Under the pieces are notes generated by a model, which saw only the letters and a list, made by a program, of their open reading frames with translations, made no database searches and had not been told where the DNA came from. Positions 1-10,527 of a stretch of DNA of 64,000 bases are shown piece by piece. The translations under genes were made by a program, and so were the position numbers. How positions within the stretch are numbered: position 1 is the stretch's first letter; each line of letters starts with the position of its first letter. The stretch is from Turbatrix aceti (Eukaryota > Nematoda > Chromadorea > Rhabditida > Panagrolaimidae), in contig OZ017769.1 in NCBI GenBank assembly GCA_963969345.1, forward strand, positions 2,108,001 through 2,172,000. The letters run 5' to 3'.

Positions 1-698
1 TGTGTGGTGAGTACCGTATACTATGCATACATACCTCATGGATTACAGTATACTTTTGTTATTTCAGACAACCGCCGTCGCCGTAGCATGCGGAAAAAAG
101 AAACCAAAGAATCCAATTCCAAATCCCAATGCGCCACCGCCCGGCACTTCACCGGCACCTGGCACGTCGACTTCGCTGATGACTCCCGCATCCGTTGTTA
201 CATCGGCGACCAGCAAGACACCCGATTCCAAGGATTCAAAGGCAGACGCGAACAAGCCAGCCGGGGGCGCGGGTGATGCCAAGGAAGCCCCCAAGGAAGG
301 TACCAAGTCGAAAAGAGACGACAAACCCAAGGAAACAGACAAGCCTGCCGAGCCTGCCAAGGCCGTAGAAGCATCGATGAAGCTGAATCCACAGGAACCC
401 AGAAACGACTTTGCAGACAACCCAGATGCGGCTTACAACGTCAAGGTGACAACCAGCATCAAGATAAAGAAGGAAAAAGAACGCGCGGATCGCATGGAGA
501 AGATGAAGAAGGAAGGCATGTTCAGGGTGAGCGGATGAAACTTTTTTTGCGCTTTTTTAAAAATCATGCGTTATTTAGGACGATGACGACGAAGATGACA
601 CGCTTGAGAAAGTTGCAAGCCTGAAGGAAGAAGGCGAAGACAAAGACCAGTCGACAAAGAGGTCAATGAAGACGAAGAAAAAGAAGAAGCCACCATAA
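1..698 (+). CDS. 3' part of a Lys/Ala/Pro-rich low-complexity protein (partial)
   Basis: Two exons are visible: 68-526 and 579-698 (stop TAA 696-698). A donor-like gtgagt at 7 shows that at least one more exon lies left of the window edge. The readable part (about 190 residues) is almost all low complexity. It has a GKKKPKNP-type start, a Pro/Thr/Ser-rich stretch, then a long Lys/Asp/Glu/Ala-rich charged segment, an acidic run (DDDDEDD) at the exon 2 start, and a Lys-rich end finishing KKKKKPP. I see no catalytic domain or membrane segment, and I do not recognise a family. The charged composition suggests a disordered nucleic-acid- or cytoskeleton-associated protein, but that is inference. 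The exon join is in phase 0, so the reading frame is firm although function is not. Confidence 0.6.
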
Positions 699-822
699 GG
701 ATACGATATATTGGTTGTCATGTTTTACAGTGGATTACGGTGGATTTCGATCAATAAAAAGCGAAACAGTAACCTTCAAAACATTACAAAAGAACAAATG
801 CGCTCTGAACATAATTCTGCAC
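699..822. other. 3' flank of the first gene, no feature
   Basis: Downstream flank of the Lys-rich gene. An aataaa at about 754 could serve as its poly(A) signal. I see nothing else before the palindrome at 823. Confidence 0.35.
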
Positions 823-861
823 GGTCTCGAGTGGAACACTGTTTGTTTTCCACTCGAGACC
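823..861. repeat. Perfect 14-bp palindrome arms with 11-nt loop
   Basis: GGTCTCGAGTGGAA at 823-836 is matched by its exact reverse complement at 848-861, with an 11-base spacer. The half site CTCGAGACC/GGTCTCGAG recurs at about 990, 1655, 1760 and 21557, in one orientation or the other, so this is a dispersed word rather than a one-off hairpin. It lies just left of the GC-rich block described next. Confidence 0.85.
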
Positions 862-1107
862 AAGATGGACACCGTTTCTCCTTTTTTTGGCAGAAACAGT
901 ATATTTTTTTTACAAGTGAGTGTTATTCGTTCCTTTAACGGCAGCAAAAACCTGTCGCGTCACGCGAAGTATTCGAACTTCCCGCGTTCTGGTCTCGAGG
1001 CGAAATGGAGGAGCGCGTGCGCATCGAGCTCAACCTCGGCCCGATCCTCTGGAAACTTCGCGACCAATCAACGAATGCGAACGTTCCCACAGATCTCCTC
1101 TTGTATC

Positions 1108-1140
1108 TTCCAGAATATTCTGCCCCGATTCGTATATAAG
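1108..1140 (+). promoter_or_regulatory. Heat-shock element followed by TATA box
   Basis: TTCCAGAATATTC at 1108-1120 is a perfect three-unit heat-shock element (TTCnnGAAnnTTC), the HSF1 binding pattern. A GTATATAAGG TATA box follows at 1132-1141, and an inverted-CCAAT-like ACCAATCA lies about 50 bp upstream. The spacing is that of a compact heat-inducible promoter. No long open reading frame starts downstream, so the transcript would be non-coding or belong to a mobile element. Confidence 0.6.
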
Positions 1141-1284
1141 GCTCTCATTCTGCCCCTGATTGTTGATGATTTGTTGATGATTGGTTGATGTATTGTGGAT
1201 ATTGTTGTTGTTGGTTATTGTCTGTGTTATTCCAATAAACCTCTGTGCTTTACTCCTGTGTGCCCCACGTAGAGCGACACTAGC

Positions 1285-1433
1285 GACCAGCTAACCTCAT
1301 CGCCTGGTCCTAACGCTCGCTCTACCCTTCTTGGACCAGCTAACCTTATCGCCTGGTCCCACTCATTTCATCCGACCGGCAACTCGGTGCCCGGTCATCT
1401 CACTCATCACCTACACCCACGGGCGCGTGTAGG
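1285..1433 (+). repeat. Array of four short hairpins, first two being a tandem duplicate
   Basis: Four inverted repeats follow one another: GACCAG/CTGGTC (1285-1309), GGACCAG/CTGGTCC (1333-1359), GACCGG/CCGGTC (1374-1396) and CCTACAC/GTGTAGG (1410-1433). The first two share an almost identical core (GACCAGCTAACCT.ATCGC) and look like a tandem duplication about 49 bp apart. The array lies downstream of the AATAAA at 1234, inside the same GC-rich block. Confidence 0.7.
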
Positions 1434-1700
1434 AACCTCCTGGGTGAGTTCCTCTTCTCCTTTGGTTTTCTCTGTCGCTTGCCGCCCCGTTACAGGCAAC
1501 GCGACACCCGCGCCACCACCTCAATCCAGCCGGGAGCCTGGTGTGCTCCCACAAACCAAAAAAATCTTAAGATCGAAAAATACAAACATTGATCAAACCA
1601 ATGCATGCAACGTGCGCAACAAAAGGTTCTGTATGATATCGAGTGGAATATTGCTTTTTCCCTTCGAGACCACGTTGAACACTGATTTCCTTTCTTTTTG

Positions 1701-2414
1701 AAAAATGTGTTGAAATGTGACGATTTGTTTTGGGATTTTTTTGGTGAATTTTTTCTATTCGAGACCAATTGAAGTACCGTTTTTTTACTATTTTGCGTTT
1801 TTCGTTCTATTTTCATAAAAAAAGTCCAAAATTTTTGAACATTATTTTTAGGCCAAATTATGCCAATGAAACGATTAAAAAAAATTGGTATCCCAAATAT
1901 TTTGCCTAATCTCACCTCCCTTCCAACAGATGAACAATACAAAAAATTTGAAAACTTAGAAAGGAAAACGAAGAAGATCTTCGCAAAGAGCCACCACCAA
2001 GAGGATTGTGTTTGTTGGCACACGCACGGGAAGAAGAAGAAAGCAGTGTGTCGAGTGGGAGAAAAGAAGGTAGTGGCGGTCTGGTTTGGTTTGGTCCAAG
2101 CTGACCGGAAAACAAGAGATGACTACACGCCTGGAGTGGGTGGGGTGGTGGTGAGTGCATCCAGCCACCACCACCAACAGCCATCATCACAGCCGTCTCT
2201 CCCCCCCCTCCCACCCACCCACACACTGACTCCTGCGCAGATGTGCGTGCGCATCGAGAAACAAGCGCGCAGCGAAAGAAAAAAAAAGTCGATCCGGCCG
2301 CTTGCTCTGTTGTGCAGGGGAAAGACGCATCCCCCGCTTTTTTTTGCTGCTTCTCATCAACTTTGCCAACTGTGTGAAATTTTCAAATAATTTGTCGCCC
2401 TATCCGGAGGGAGC
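1701..2414. other. Upstream flank of the TTF zinc-finger gene, no gene seen
   Basis: AT-rich to about 1900, then GA-rich and C-rich tracts (for example runs of C and CCCA at 2195-2225). Open frames here have no family resemblance and biased composition, so I do not call a gene. The C-rich stretch may be promoter sequence of the gene starting at 2415. Confidence 0.4.
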
Positions 2415-3260
2415 ATGAAGCGTAATCCAACGCTCGCAGCTCCGATGTCTAACCTGTTTCACGATCACGCCATCGCAACGACGTCGGCAACCAACCTCAT
2501 CCCAAACACTGCAGCCACGCGGTTTTATGACGCTGCGAGAATCAGCGTCTTTGCGCCATCGGCATTTGTGTCTACAGCGAGCATACCTGTCACGACGGCT
2601 CCCGGTGGACTGGTCATTGTCAATGAAAACAGCGTCGTCAAGACCGAAGTCCGCGGCGGCGGCGGTGGAGGCGGGAAAAACAACGAGGCAAATCAGGTGC
2701 CATCGCTGCCGACAATCCTGCTCCAGCCCCAGCCACTCCACATGCTGCCTGCCGGCGCGATGCTTGCGGCACCGGTGAACGGTGAATTTCCCCCAACTGA
2801 TTTTGGGCACTACCTCGACTGCGGCGCGAGGACCAATGATCCCATAAAATTCGCGGCACTCATCAACTTTTACCGCCCCCAAAAAGACGATCGACTCCCG
2901 ACGGGTTCCCAGGGCTCGCGGCCATCTCGTCTGCACTACCACCAATTTGACCGACCTGACATGCTCTGGTTTGCGGTGTCGATCAAGCATCACGGTCTCT
3001 ACTGCCGTGCTTGTTCCATTTTTGCTCCCGCTCGGTCAAGACAGGTTCGTCTACTCGACGTTCCCCTTCGCGAGTTTGGCAGAATGTTTGGGAAGGGAGG
3101 ACACGTGACTTCTCACGTCGAACTCAAGTACCACAATATTGCAACCGTCGAAGCGATGCAGTTTATTCATAGGTATTCGCAGTTCAATCCACCGGGTCCC
3201 CAACCCGTCGTTACCAACAACAATGACAACAACCAGCAGCAGCAACAGCAACAACAATGA
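2415..3260 (+). CDS. TTF-type (ZMYM1/hAT-like) zinc-finger protein, intronless
   Basis: A 281-residue single-exon reading frame. The N-terminal half is low complexity (Ala/Thr-rich, a Gly run near residue 80). Residues about 150-245 resemble the TTF-type zinc finger that precedes the transposase in ZMYM1/ZMYM5-like and hAT-derived proteins. They show a Trp-containing motif (DMLWFAVS), a CRAC pair, an FGRMFGKGGH segment and a closing H-x5-H (HVELKYH) followed by an Ala-Met helix. The C-terminus is Asn/Gln-rich ending in a poly-Gln tract. There is no DDE transposase or dimerisation domain downstream. It therefore looks like a transposon-derived DNA-binding module kept as a host gene, or a transposon remnant. 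Absence of introns fits a transposon or retrocopy origin. The family call is from pattern only. Confidence 0.55.
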   Translation: MKRNPTLAAPMSNLFHDHAIATTSATNLIPNTAATRFYDAARISVFAPSAFVSTASIPVTTAPGGLVIVNENSVVKTEVRGGGGGGGKNNEANQVPSLPTILLQPQPLHMLPAGAMLAAPVNGEFPPTDFGHYLDCGARTNDPIKFAALINFYRPQKDDRLPTGSQGSRPSRLHYHQFDRPDMLWFAVSIKHHGLYCRACSIFAPARSRQVRLLDVPLREFGRMFGKGGHVTSHVELKYHNIATVEAMQFIHRYSQFNPPGPQPVVTNNNDNNQQQQQQQQ

Positions 3261-4070
3261 TCTTTCTCCACACCCATCCTCTCGTCATGGCCTAAAAATT
3301 CTCAATCCTCGAAGAGAGACCTCTGTTTTTTTTGTCACTCCCTGCCTCCTTACCACACCTCATCCATCGCCTTGGCTCAATTGGGCACGCCGAGATGACG
3401 GAGGATGAAGGCTTTCTGCTCTGTACCTCATGGTATGTTCAAAATGGGTTGTTTTGGGGAGAAAATGTGGGATTCGAAAGAAAAAATAGACGAAATGATG
3501 GGAGTAACGGTCTTTTTGGGAATTTTATTACGGAAGTCGAAAAAGTAATACTTTACTCATTTTGGATGTTACTTTTTGTCGTTTTCACTGGACGAAAATT
3601 AATGTTGCTGATATCGTAAACATTGTTCAGTTTTCACTTTTTGTCCATTTCTCGGAACGAAAAAATCGTTACTGTTACACGCTATTTTTCGAATGTTACT
3701 TTTTGACGTTTTCTCGGAACGAAAAAAAACCGTTGCTGGTATCGTAAACATCTTGCAGTTTACTTTTTGCTATTTTTTCGTGTCAAAAATGATCGTTTCT
3801 GTACTTTTGAACGTTTTTTTACTTTTCCATCGTAATTTTTACGCTTCCAGTGTTTCTACGTTCAATTTTTACCAAAAAATGTTTTTTTTGTGTTCGATGT
3901 ATTCATTTTTTGCATTTTCAGTTTTTTTCGAGCGCCTTCCCTCCAAATCCGTTCATCCATGCCGCCACCAACTTCTACCATCAATTCGTAACGTTGTTTA
4001 TTTTTTATTTTACCACAATGGAAAATAAATCATCTGACCAACCAACCGGTGCCAATGCCAGATGTTTTTC
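3261..4070. other. AT-rich convergent spacer
   Basis: Spacer between the zinc-finger gene (+) and the 3' end of ABCF3 (-). Beyond the zinc-finger 3' flank it is mostly T-rich. It includes two copies of a TTCTCGGAACGAAAAAA word (about 3648 and 3711), related to the minisatellite at 21.3 kb, and GTTACT/GTAACG words of the interspersed intronic repeat. Nothing coding is evident. Confidence 0.4.
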
Positions 4071-7000
4071 TTACGCCTGGATTGCAAGTTGACTGTAGAC
4101 GTGTTTCTTGTACTCGTCAATGCCTCCGTCGAGTCGGGTAACGGTACGATCCTTGACGACCCAGAGTTCCTTGCATACGAGCTGGATGAGACGCTCGTCG
4201 TGAGAAACAAGCACAACGCCACCCGGGAAGTCGTTGAGTGCCTTGCCGAGGGCGTCGACTGTTTCGACGTCCAAGTGATTGGTCGGTTCGTCCATGACGA
4301 GGTAGTTTGGCCTAAAAATTCAATTTTCTATTCAAAATAAACCAAAAAGAATATTTTAAAACTCACTGCTGAAGTCCCAAGCACGCAAAAGCCAGACGGG
4401 ATTTCTGACCACCAGAGAGGGTGGATATTGACTGGAAAACGACGTCACCGGAGAGACCAAAGCGACCCAGTGCAGCGCGGTACTCTTCCTGGTTTTTGCC
4501 AGGGTAACGTTCGGCGACGTGCTCGAGGGCAGACGTGTCCATGTCGAGTTGATCGACGTGATGCTGGGTGAAGTAGCCGATGTTGAGGCGTCGGTTGGAG
4601 TGACGGATTCCAGATGATACTGGTAGGTCACCGAGGAGGATCTTCAGGAGTGTTGTCTTACCTGAGCCGTTTTCACCGACCTGAAATATCAGATTTTCAT
4701 ATGTTTAAAACTAGGGTTTTCTAATTTGCTTTTTGATCCAAATAAAATTTCAAAAATCTATGGACAAATTTGGGGCAAAAATTTTCTGTTTTTTATATTT
4801 ATGTTTTTAGGTTTACTCGAAAATGATCTAAAAATATAAAAAAAATACTCAAAACTGTTGAAAATGTTTTGTTTTTAGAACTCGATCCGCATTTGTTCGT
4901 TTTTTCGCTCCTTCAAAATTTTTTTCCTTTTTTTCTAATTTTTTCGCCTGTTCAGGAGCGGTCAAAAACACAGTTAAAAAGATATTTTCAGTTTAAAAAA
5001 AAACTTACAATACAAATCCGGGAATCAGAATCCGTACCAACACAGATGTTTCTGAAGATGTAATCGGACGTCGGTGTATACCGGAACGTGACTTCATCCA
5101 GCTGGAGCACCGGATTCGACAGTTTTTCGCACGCTGGGAACGCCAGGACGACATCCAGTTCAAATTCAACAGCCCGAAGAACCGGCAGCTTTTCAAGCAT
5201 CTTGATCCTACTCTGGACCATGGATGCGCGCTTTGCGTTGTATCGGAACTTGTCGATGAATTCCTGGACGTGTTGTCTGAGTTGTTGCTGGGCTTCGAAC
5301 TCACGCTGCTGCAGGGTGAGTTTCTCCCGCATCTGTTTTTCGTAATTCTCGTAGTTTCCCTTGTACTGATCCAGGCGACGTGAATGCAGGTGAATGATAT
5401 CCGTACAAATCGTGTTTAAAAATTTTCGGTCGTGAGAAACCGTAATAATCGTTCCCTGCCATTCCTGGAGATGGTTTTCCAGCCAGTAGACGGCTCTCAT
5501 GTCCAACATGTTCGTAGGTTCATCCAGCAGGAGGAGATCCGGCTTGGAGAAGAGCGCCCGCGCGAGGGCAACCCTCATACGCCAGCCACCGGAGAATTCC
5601 TTTGTCGGGCGTCTTTGTTCTTCGGGTTTGAAGCCGAGACCGAAGAGCACGGTACCCGCGATGGCAGGGGCTTTTTCCACCTGATGGGCTGACATGTCGT
5701 TGTAGACGTCCTGCAGCTCGTCGGAGTAGACCGATCGCTCGTCATCCGTCGTGCTGGGATCATCGATCAGGGCCCGCAGACGGCGTTCGTCGTTGATGAG
5801 CTTCGTGCGGCGTTCGTCGCAGGCCAGGACACTGTCCAGGACAAGCGTATCGTCGCCCTCGACTTCCTGCTCGACTGACAGCATGCGGATGTTGGAGGGG
5901 ATCTTGAGTTGCCCTGCGGAGATCATCTTGAGGAATGTTGTCTTGCCGAGACCGTTTCTGCCAACCAGACCGTATCGGCGACCGTAGGCAATTGTGACAT
6001 TGGCTCCGCCGATGAGTTGACTGAAAAAACGGTATTTACGATACTTTTTTGAGGATCAAAACAAAAAAGGTATTTTTAGGCCAAATAAAATTTTTGCAGA
6101 CTTTATGACGCATTTTTTGTAAAAAAAACATAAATTTTAGGCCAAAAACACATTTTTAGGGTTTACGATACCTTTTTAGATAAAAAAATATTTTTATGCG
6201 AAACACATCGTACTTTTTTTGTTGACAACAAATTTTTTCTGAGCTAACAATACTTTTTTAGAAAACGTCATGTTTTGACCAAAAGAATTTTTTTATTTTT
6301 ACTTCAAAATTGCATGATAAAATCAAAAGAAACTCAATTTTGTGTGTTACAAAATATTTTTTCAGGGTTTACGATACTGATACTTTTTTTAAGAAAAAAA
6401 ACCGTATTTTTAAGGCCAAAAACAAATTTTCCCCGAGTCAAAGATATTTTTTAACTCACCGATTTCCGAACGAAACTTCAACGTTCTCGAGGTGAATATC
6501 CAAGCTATTACCGCCCTCCATGACTTCCCGCTTGCTGATCGTCTGACTTGCGGTCGCGATGATCTGAACCCTCGGCTTGCGGGGTGCCGCAGCGGTTTCC
6601 TCGGCCTTCTTTGCGCTTCGATCCCGCATCCGGCCCTCAGCCTTGGCGAGCTTCTTCTTGTCGACAACCAGCGTCGGCAGATCCTTGGCCGAGACCTTCC
6701 AGATGCTGTTGATGCCCTTGTAGGGATCAATCGTGACCGACATGTCGACTGTCGAGTCGAGTTTTCGGGCCATGTCGATGTCGCTGCGTTGCTCGACTGT
6801 TTTTCTGGAAAAAAAAAGTAAAAAGGTAAAAAAAAAACGGGCAAAAAGACAAACCCTTCGTGGATCGTCTCAAAAAGTGTCTCGCAAATAGCCAAAACAC
6901 CTTCTTCCTTGATTTCCTTCACAGATCCGAGGATATGATCGCCAACCGCGTCGATAACTTCGTCGATTGAGTACATCGTGTCTTGATTTTCGACTAGCAA

Positions 7001-7202
7001 GTCTGAAAACCCCATAAATAGGCTTTAAAAAATCCAAAAAACTCAACCTACCTCGAATCCAATCCCTGAAGATGACAGGAATTCCAGGAAGTCTCTGGGT
7101 GAGAATTCCGTCGATTTTCACCTTCAACGCCGCATTTTCGTCGTTTGACGAAAACGAAAATACGCCATCGCCGTTCTGGGCGCCTAACCCAGTCACAGTC
7201 AT
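4071..7202 (-). CDS. abcf-3: ABCF3/GCN20-type ATP-binding cassette protein
   Basis: Six exons: 7202-7052, 7002-6855, 6804-6460, 6020-5009, 4680-4367, 4311-4071. Together they give 736 residues, close to the usual ABCF3 length of about 710. The N-terminal region carries an IPVIFRDWIR segment and a conserved start to the ABC part. Two nucleotide-binding domains follow. The first has Walker A GRNGLGKTT, signature SGGWRMR and Walker B LLLLDEPTNMLD. The second has GENGSGKTT, LSGGQKSR and MDEPTNHLD, with the ABCF linker (YRGNYENY-like) between them. ABCF proteins have no membrane domain. GCN20/ABCF3 works with GCN1 on ribosomes to activate GCN2 during amino-acid starvation. The start was placed at 7202. 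An in-frame ATG at 7298 would add a hydrophobic segment atypical for the family. Introns are T-rich with gtgagt donors. Confidence 0.93.
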
Positions 7203-7617
7203 TGTCGGTGAACTTTCAAAACCTTCGATTTGTCCTTTGAGTTCCAACAAACACCAAAAAGGAAGAAAAAAGGAAAGAAAAGTGTGCAACGACTGCAAAA
7301 AAATGTGAAGACATTAGACACACTTTGCCAGAGCGCACGCATTTTGGGCTTTCGTTGAGCAATAATTTTTTTCATCGTAATATTACTTGTATTACTGTTG
7401 CTTCGTATCGTTATCGTTACTCCTCGTCATCTTTCACCACGAATCGTGTCTGCATACTGTATTTCTACGATACAAATCGGTAATCGTTTCTCATGATTGC
7501 TGTGGTAAGTTTTTTTCTTGCTTTTCACGCTTTTACCTCGTTTTTCGTTCTTTTGCGCGTTTGTATTGATTTTTTTTCTGGAAAAGATCTTCGAACATAA
7601 AGTCTCCCTAATTCCAG

Positions 7618-9529
7618 TCAATCTGATGTACAGAACGACAAGATCGCTCTTACGGGTGTGAGTGGGGTCTGTACAGATGAAGATTAGGACAAAAATCCAG
7701 CGAATACACAATGTGCGTGTGTCGGTAGGCTTACTTCTGTTTCTGTGGTAATCTTGTGAAATTTCCAGAAAAAGGAGCATTCGCTTCTCAAGTGCCCGCT
7801 ATGCGCCGAGCGGATGGTTCCACTCGTGCTCGACGAATTCGAGGAGCACGGCATCAGGTACGAGCACATCTGGTGGACGTGCAATGGTCTGGCGACCGAA
7901 AAATGCACGTATCCCCTCGATATGGATCCGTCGGTTTTCTGGACGCGTCGAACCCTTGATCAGAAGCGAAAGAACGTAATACCTCTGCCGAATATTGAAT
8001 TGCTAGCTCCTGAGTTGCGTTACCTCTATCCCGATCATTTTATAAACGTAAGTTTGATTTGCATTTAAATTCAAATTTTAATACACAAAATGGTTTTTTA
8101 GGCAACTGTTCCATCTCCAGCGACGCCAGCACCTCCTGGAAGTCGAACGTCACCTGCCCAGAGAGCCGATAGTCTGGTATACGTAGTTCCTCCTTCATCG
8201 CCGGTGCCTACGGCTTCTACACCTACGGCAACGGTCATAAATCGCAAAAGTAAGCCCCGAATGCCGGAAAGCGTTGAACTAACATTCGCTCCGTATCTAG
8301 GTCGTCGTCGAAACAAACGAAAAGGCTCCATAACAGGCCATTCGACGGTTCCGAGTGTTCAATATCAGGTTTGTTTTTCAAAATGCATTGAAAAAACGGC
8401 AGTAGAAATTTTATGCCGAAAACTGACGCGCCATAAAATGTCATGGAAAAAAAGTAACCATGTTGGAATTTTAAGGCCAAAAAATAACCAATTTTTTGCA
8501 ACGAAAAAAAAGTTCCTGGAGTAACGTTTTTAGGTGCATTTTTTGTTATCCACCGAAACGTAAAAGTAATATTACTTTCTGCATTTCATTTTTGTTACGT
8601 TACTTTTTACGACTTTTTCGAATGTTACGTTTTTTACGATACACGAACGTTACGTTTTTGTTTTGTTACGATTCATGTTATTTTTTCACGTTTTTTTTTT
8701 AAATATCTCTTTTTATGATGCATGCCTAAAATTTTCTTTTTTTTACAACTCTTTTAGCCTAAAAATTACGTTTATGTTCTAAAACTCATTTTCTAATATA
8801 TTTTTTTCCCTAAAAATCTCTTTTTTGTTTCAGAAACCAGAAAGCAACTACATCCACCGTCTGGACCCCTCCGAAAAGAAACAATGCACAGGTGGTGCCA
8901 ATTTCGACGCTGCCAGTGCCGATTGGTCATTCGAAAACCCTCCAAAAGCCCTCGGCACCGCGCTGGCGATGAGATTTGGGACCACAGATCAGCTTCTGAA
9001 GAAGAAAGGCATCATTCCGACGACGCCAACAAAATCTCATCTCATCACCTTTTCATCGACGTCAGATAGAAAGTCACGCAACAGGCTGAGCGTCCACGCG
9101 CATCATCGCCGGGTAATCAACGATGATGGCTCATCCGATCGGGTCACCGCTACGTCCTCGTCTGTGACACCGACACCGGGCACGATCAGTCGATCGTCGA
9201 CGATGGGCTCTTCTCCGGTGCATTGCTTTACCGATCAGGGCAACAGCAACGACACGGATACGGTGGTTGAGAACGTAACTGACGAAGTCGAAAACGCTAT
9301 CCAAAAGAATATGAAAGTGCTACAGGCTAAAATGGCCCAGAGGCTGAAGAAGAAAAGAAAGCGGAAGACAAAGGATATTTCCGTTCCCCAATCAGTCCTG
9401 GAAGAGCCAACTTACGATTCACCTGCCTACTACAACGACGTCGACCCGGAGGATGACAAATACGACGAGCTTCTCTTCGGTGGCGACGACATGTTCACGT
9501 CAGTTGACACCTATGCAATGGGATTCTGA
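7618..9529 (+). CDS. Zinc-ribbon protein with USPL1-like CPLC...YPL motif (5' end undetermined)
   Basis: Exons: 7618-7657, 7769-8047, 8102-8368, 8834-9529 (stop TGA). The acceptor at 7617 means one more upstream exon exists, which I could not place. Near the start is a four-cysteine ribbon: CPLC, about 30 residues later WWTC, then KCTYPLD. A similar C-x2-C...C...C-x-YPL ribbon occurs at the N-terminus of USPL1. No protease domain follows. The rest is Pro/Ser/Thr-rich, with a basic KKKRKRK patch (possible nuclear localisation signal) near residue 350 and an acidic C-terminus (DPEDDKYDELLFGGDD). I infer a nuclear protein of unknown role. It is transcribed divergently from ABCF3, with about 0.4 kb between the two known coding ends. 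An aataaa at 9607 is a likely poly(A) signal. Confidence 0.6.
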
Positions 9530-9672
9530 ATCCGTTCAAAAAAAACAAACGCCGGTAAAAAACCACTGGTAAACTTTGTGTACGCTCGCTCAAATCAATG
9601 GTTTTCAATAAAATATCTCATTGTCAACAAAAAAAATGGGTTTTCAAAATTGCAAAAAAAAAAGTTGCGTTC

Positions 9673-10527
9673 TCACTCAGCGACTTCGTAGAGCATCTGC
9701 GAAGGGGAGCCAACGTAGTCGAACTGGGTCGACTGAACGGTGACATTCGCGGGTGCCGTCGGCGAGCGGGTGTATCGTTGGCGTTCGCGCTCAAGCAGCA
9801 CGTGACGAGCAGCCCGGGAACTTTTGGCACTGAAAAAAGCCCCGCAGAAGACGTAGGAGAAAATGAAGCTCAGAATTGTGAAGCATACGAACGCGAAGAT
9901 CATTCCTTCGCCTGAAAACGAAACTTTTGGACTAAATACGACAGAAAACCATATTTTTTGCTGGATCTTCGACTGTTTCCGCATATTTTTGAAAATTTTT
10001 CTTGAAGCAGCGTGAGCGGCAAAAACAGTTGAAAACCCTGATAAAAACAAAAAAAAACACAAATTTAGGCCAAACTCACGAGGCATATTCATAGACGTCA
10101 GATCAATGATATAGGGATAAATACTCTTTATATGGTAGCTTAGAAACGTGGCAACGATAATTCCAAGTGAGAAAACACCCGAAACAACCTAAAAAAACCC
10201 ATTTTTTCTAAATCGAAAGAAAAAAAACTAACAAAGAAAGCAACGACGGGCGGGAAGTAGTAGTGGTTCTCAAAGTAGAATCCGTAGCCAGCGCAGATAA
10301 CCAAGACCAGCAGGAAGCACGGTAACGTCTTGGATTTACCGGCAAAGAACATGAGCAGGGTAATTACGATGAGCGAGACAATGGCAACGATCGTGGACTT
10401 CTGAAAACGTAAAAAAAAGGGGTCAAAAAAAGTGGCCTAAAAATCTCACCTGACGCTTATCACCATGGAAGAGTTGCTCATTTCTTTGGAGGGTTAAAAC
10501 TTGTTCACTCGGAGTTGGAACGTACAT
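9673..10527 (-). CDS. Four-helix membrane protein of unknown family
   Basis: Four exons: 10527-10450, 10400-10233, 10188-10080, 10037-9673, giving 239 residues. A short hydrophilic N-terminus (MYVPTPSEQ...) leads into four hydrophobic segments. These are around IVAIVSLIVITLLMFF, CFLLVLVICAGYGFYF, VVSGVFSLGIIVATFLSY and, after a basic loop (KNMRKQSKIQQK), MIFAFVCFTILSFIFSYVF. The cytosolic-looking tail is rich in Arg/Ser/Thr and ends in a tyrosine-containing stretch (QFDYVGSPSQMLYEVAE). Small four-helix proteins of this kind are common and poorly named in nematodes. I do not recognise the family. The last exon could contain a further mini-intron, but the frame is open throughout, so I left it whole. 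Confidence 0.65.

Larger units (their letters stand above)
829..1700 (+). mobile_element. Retroelement/LTR-like GC-rich block bounded by imperfect direct repeats (candidate)
   Basis: A block of unusually GC-rich sequence (about 940-1560) lies in AT-rich spacer. It holds a heat-shock element at 1108-1120, a TATA box at 1133-1139 and an AATAAA at 1234-1239, about 100 bp downstream. That order (promoter, short transcribed stretch, poly(A) signal) resembles U3-R-U5 of an LTR. The block is flanked by related sequences in direct orientation, about 829-890 and 1639-1700. Both read roughly CGAGTGGAA..CGAGACCA..GAACAC followed by a C/T-rich tail. I found no reverse transcriptase, no primer-binding site that I can defend and no exact target-site duplication. 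A solo LTR, another non-autonomous element or an isolated heat-inducible promoter all remain possible. Confidence 0.4.

Noticed and set aside
1860..2390. 176-codon frame upstream of the zinc-finger gene
   Set aside because: Composition follows GA- and C-rich tracts; no domain, no splice logic.
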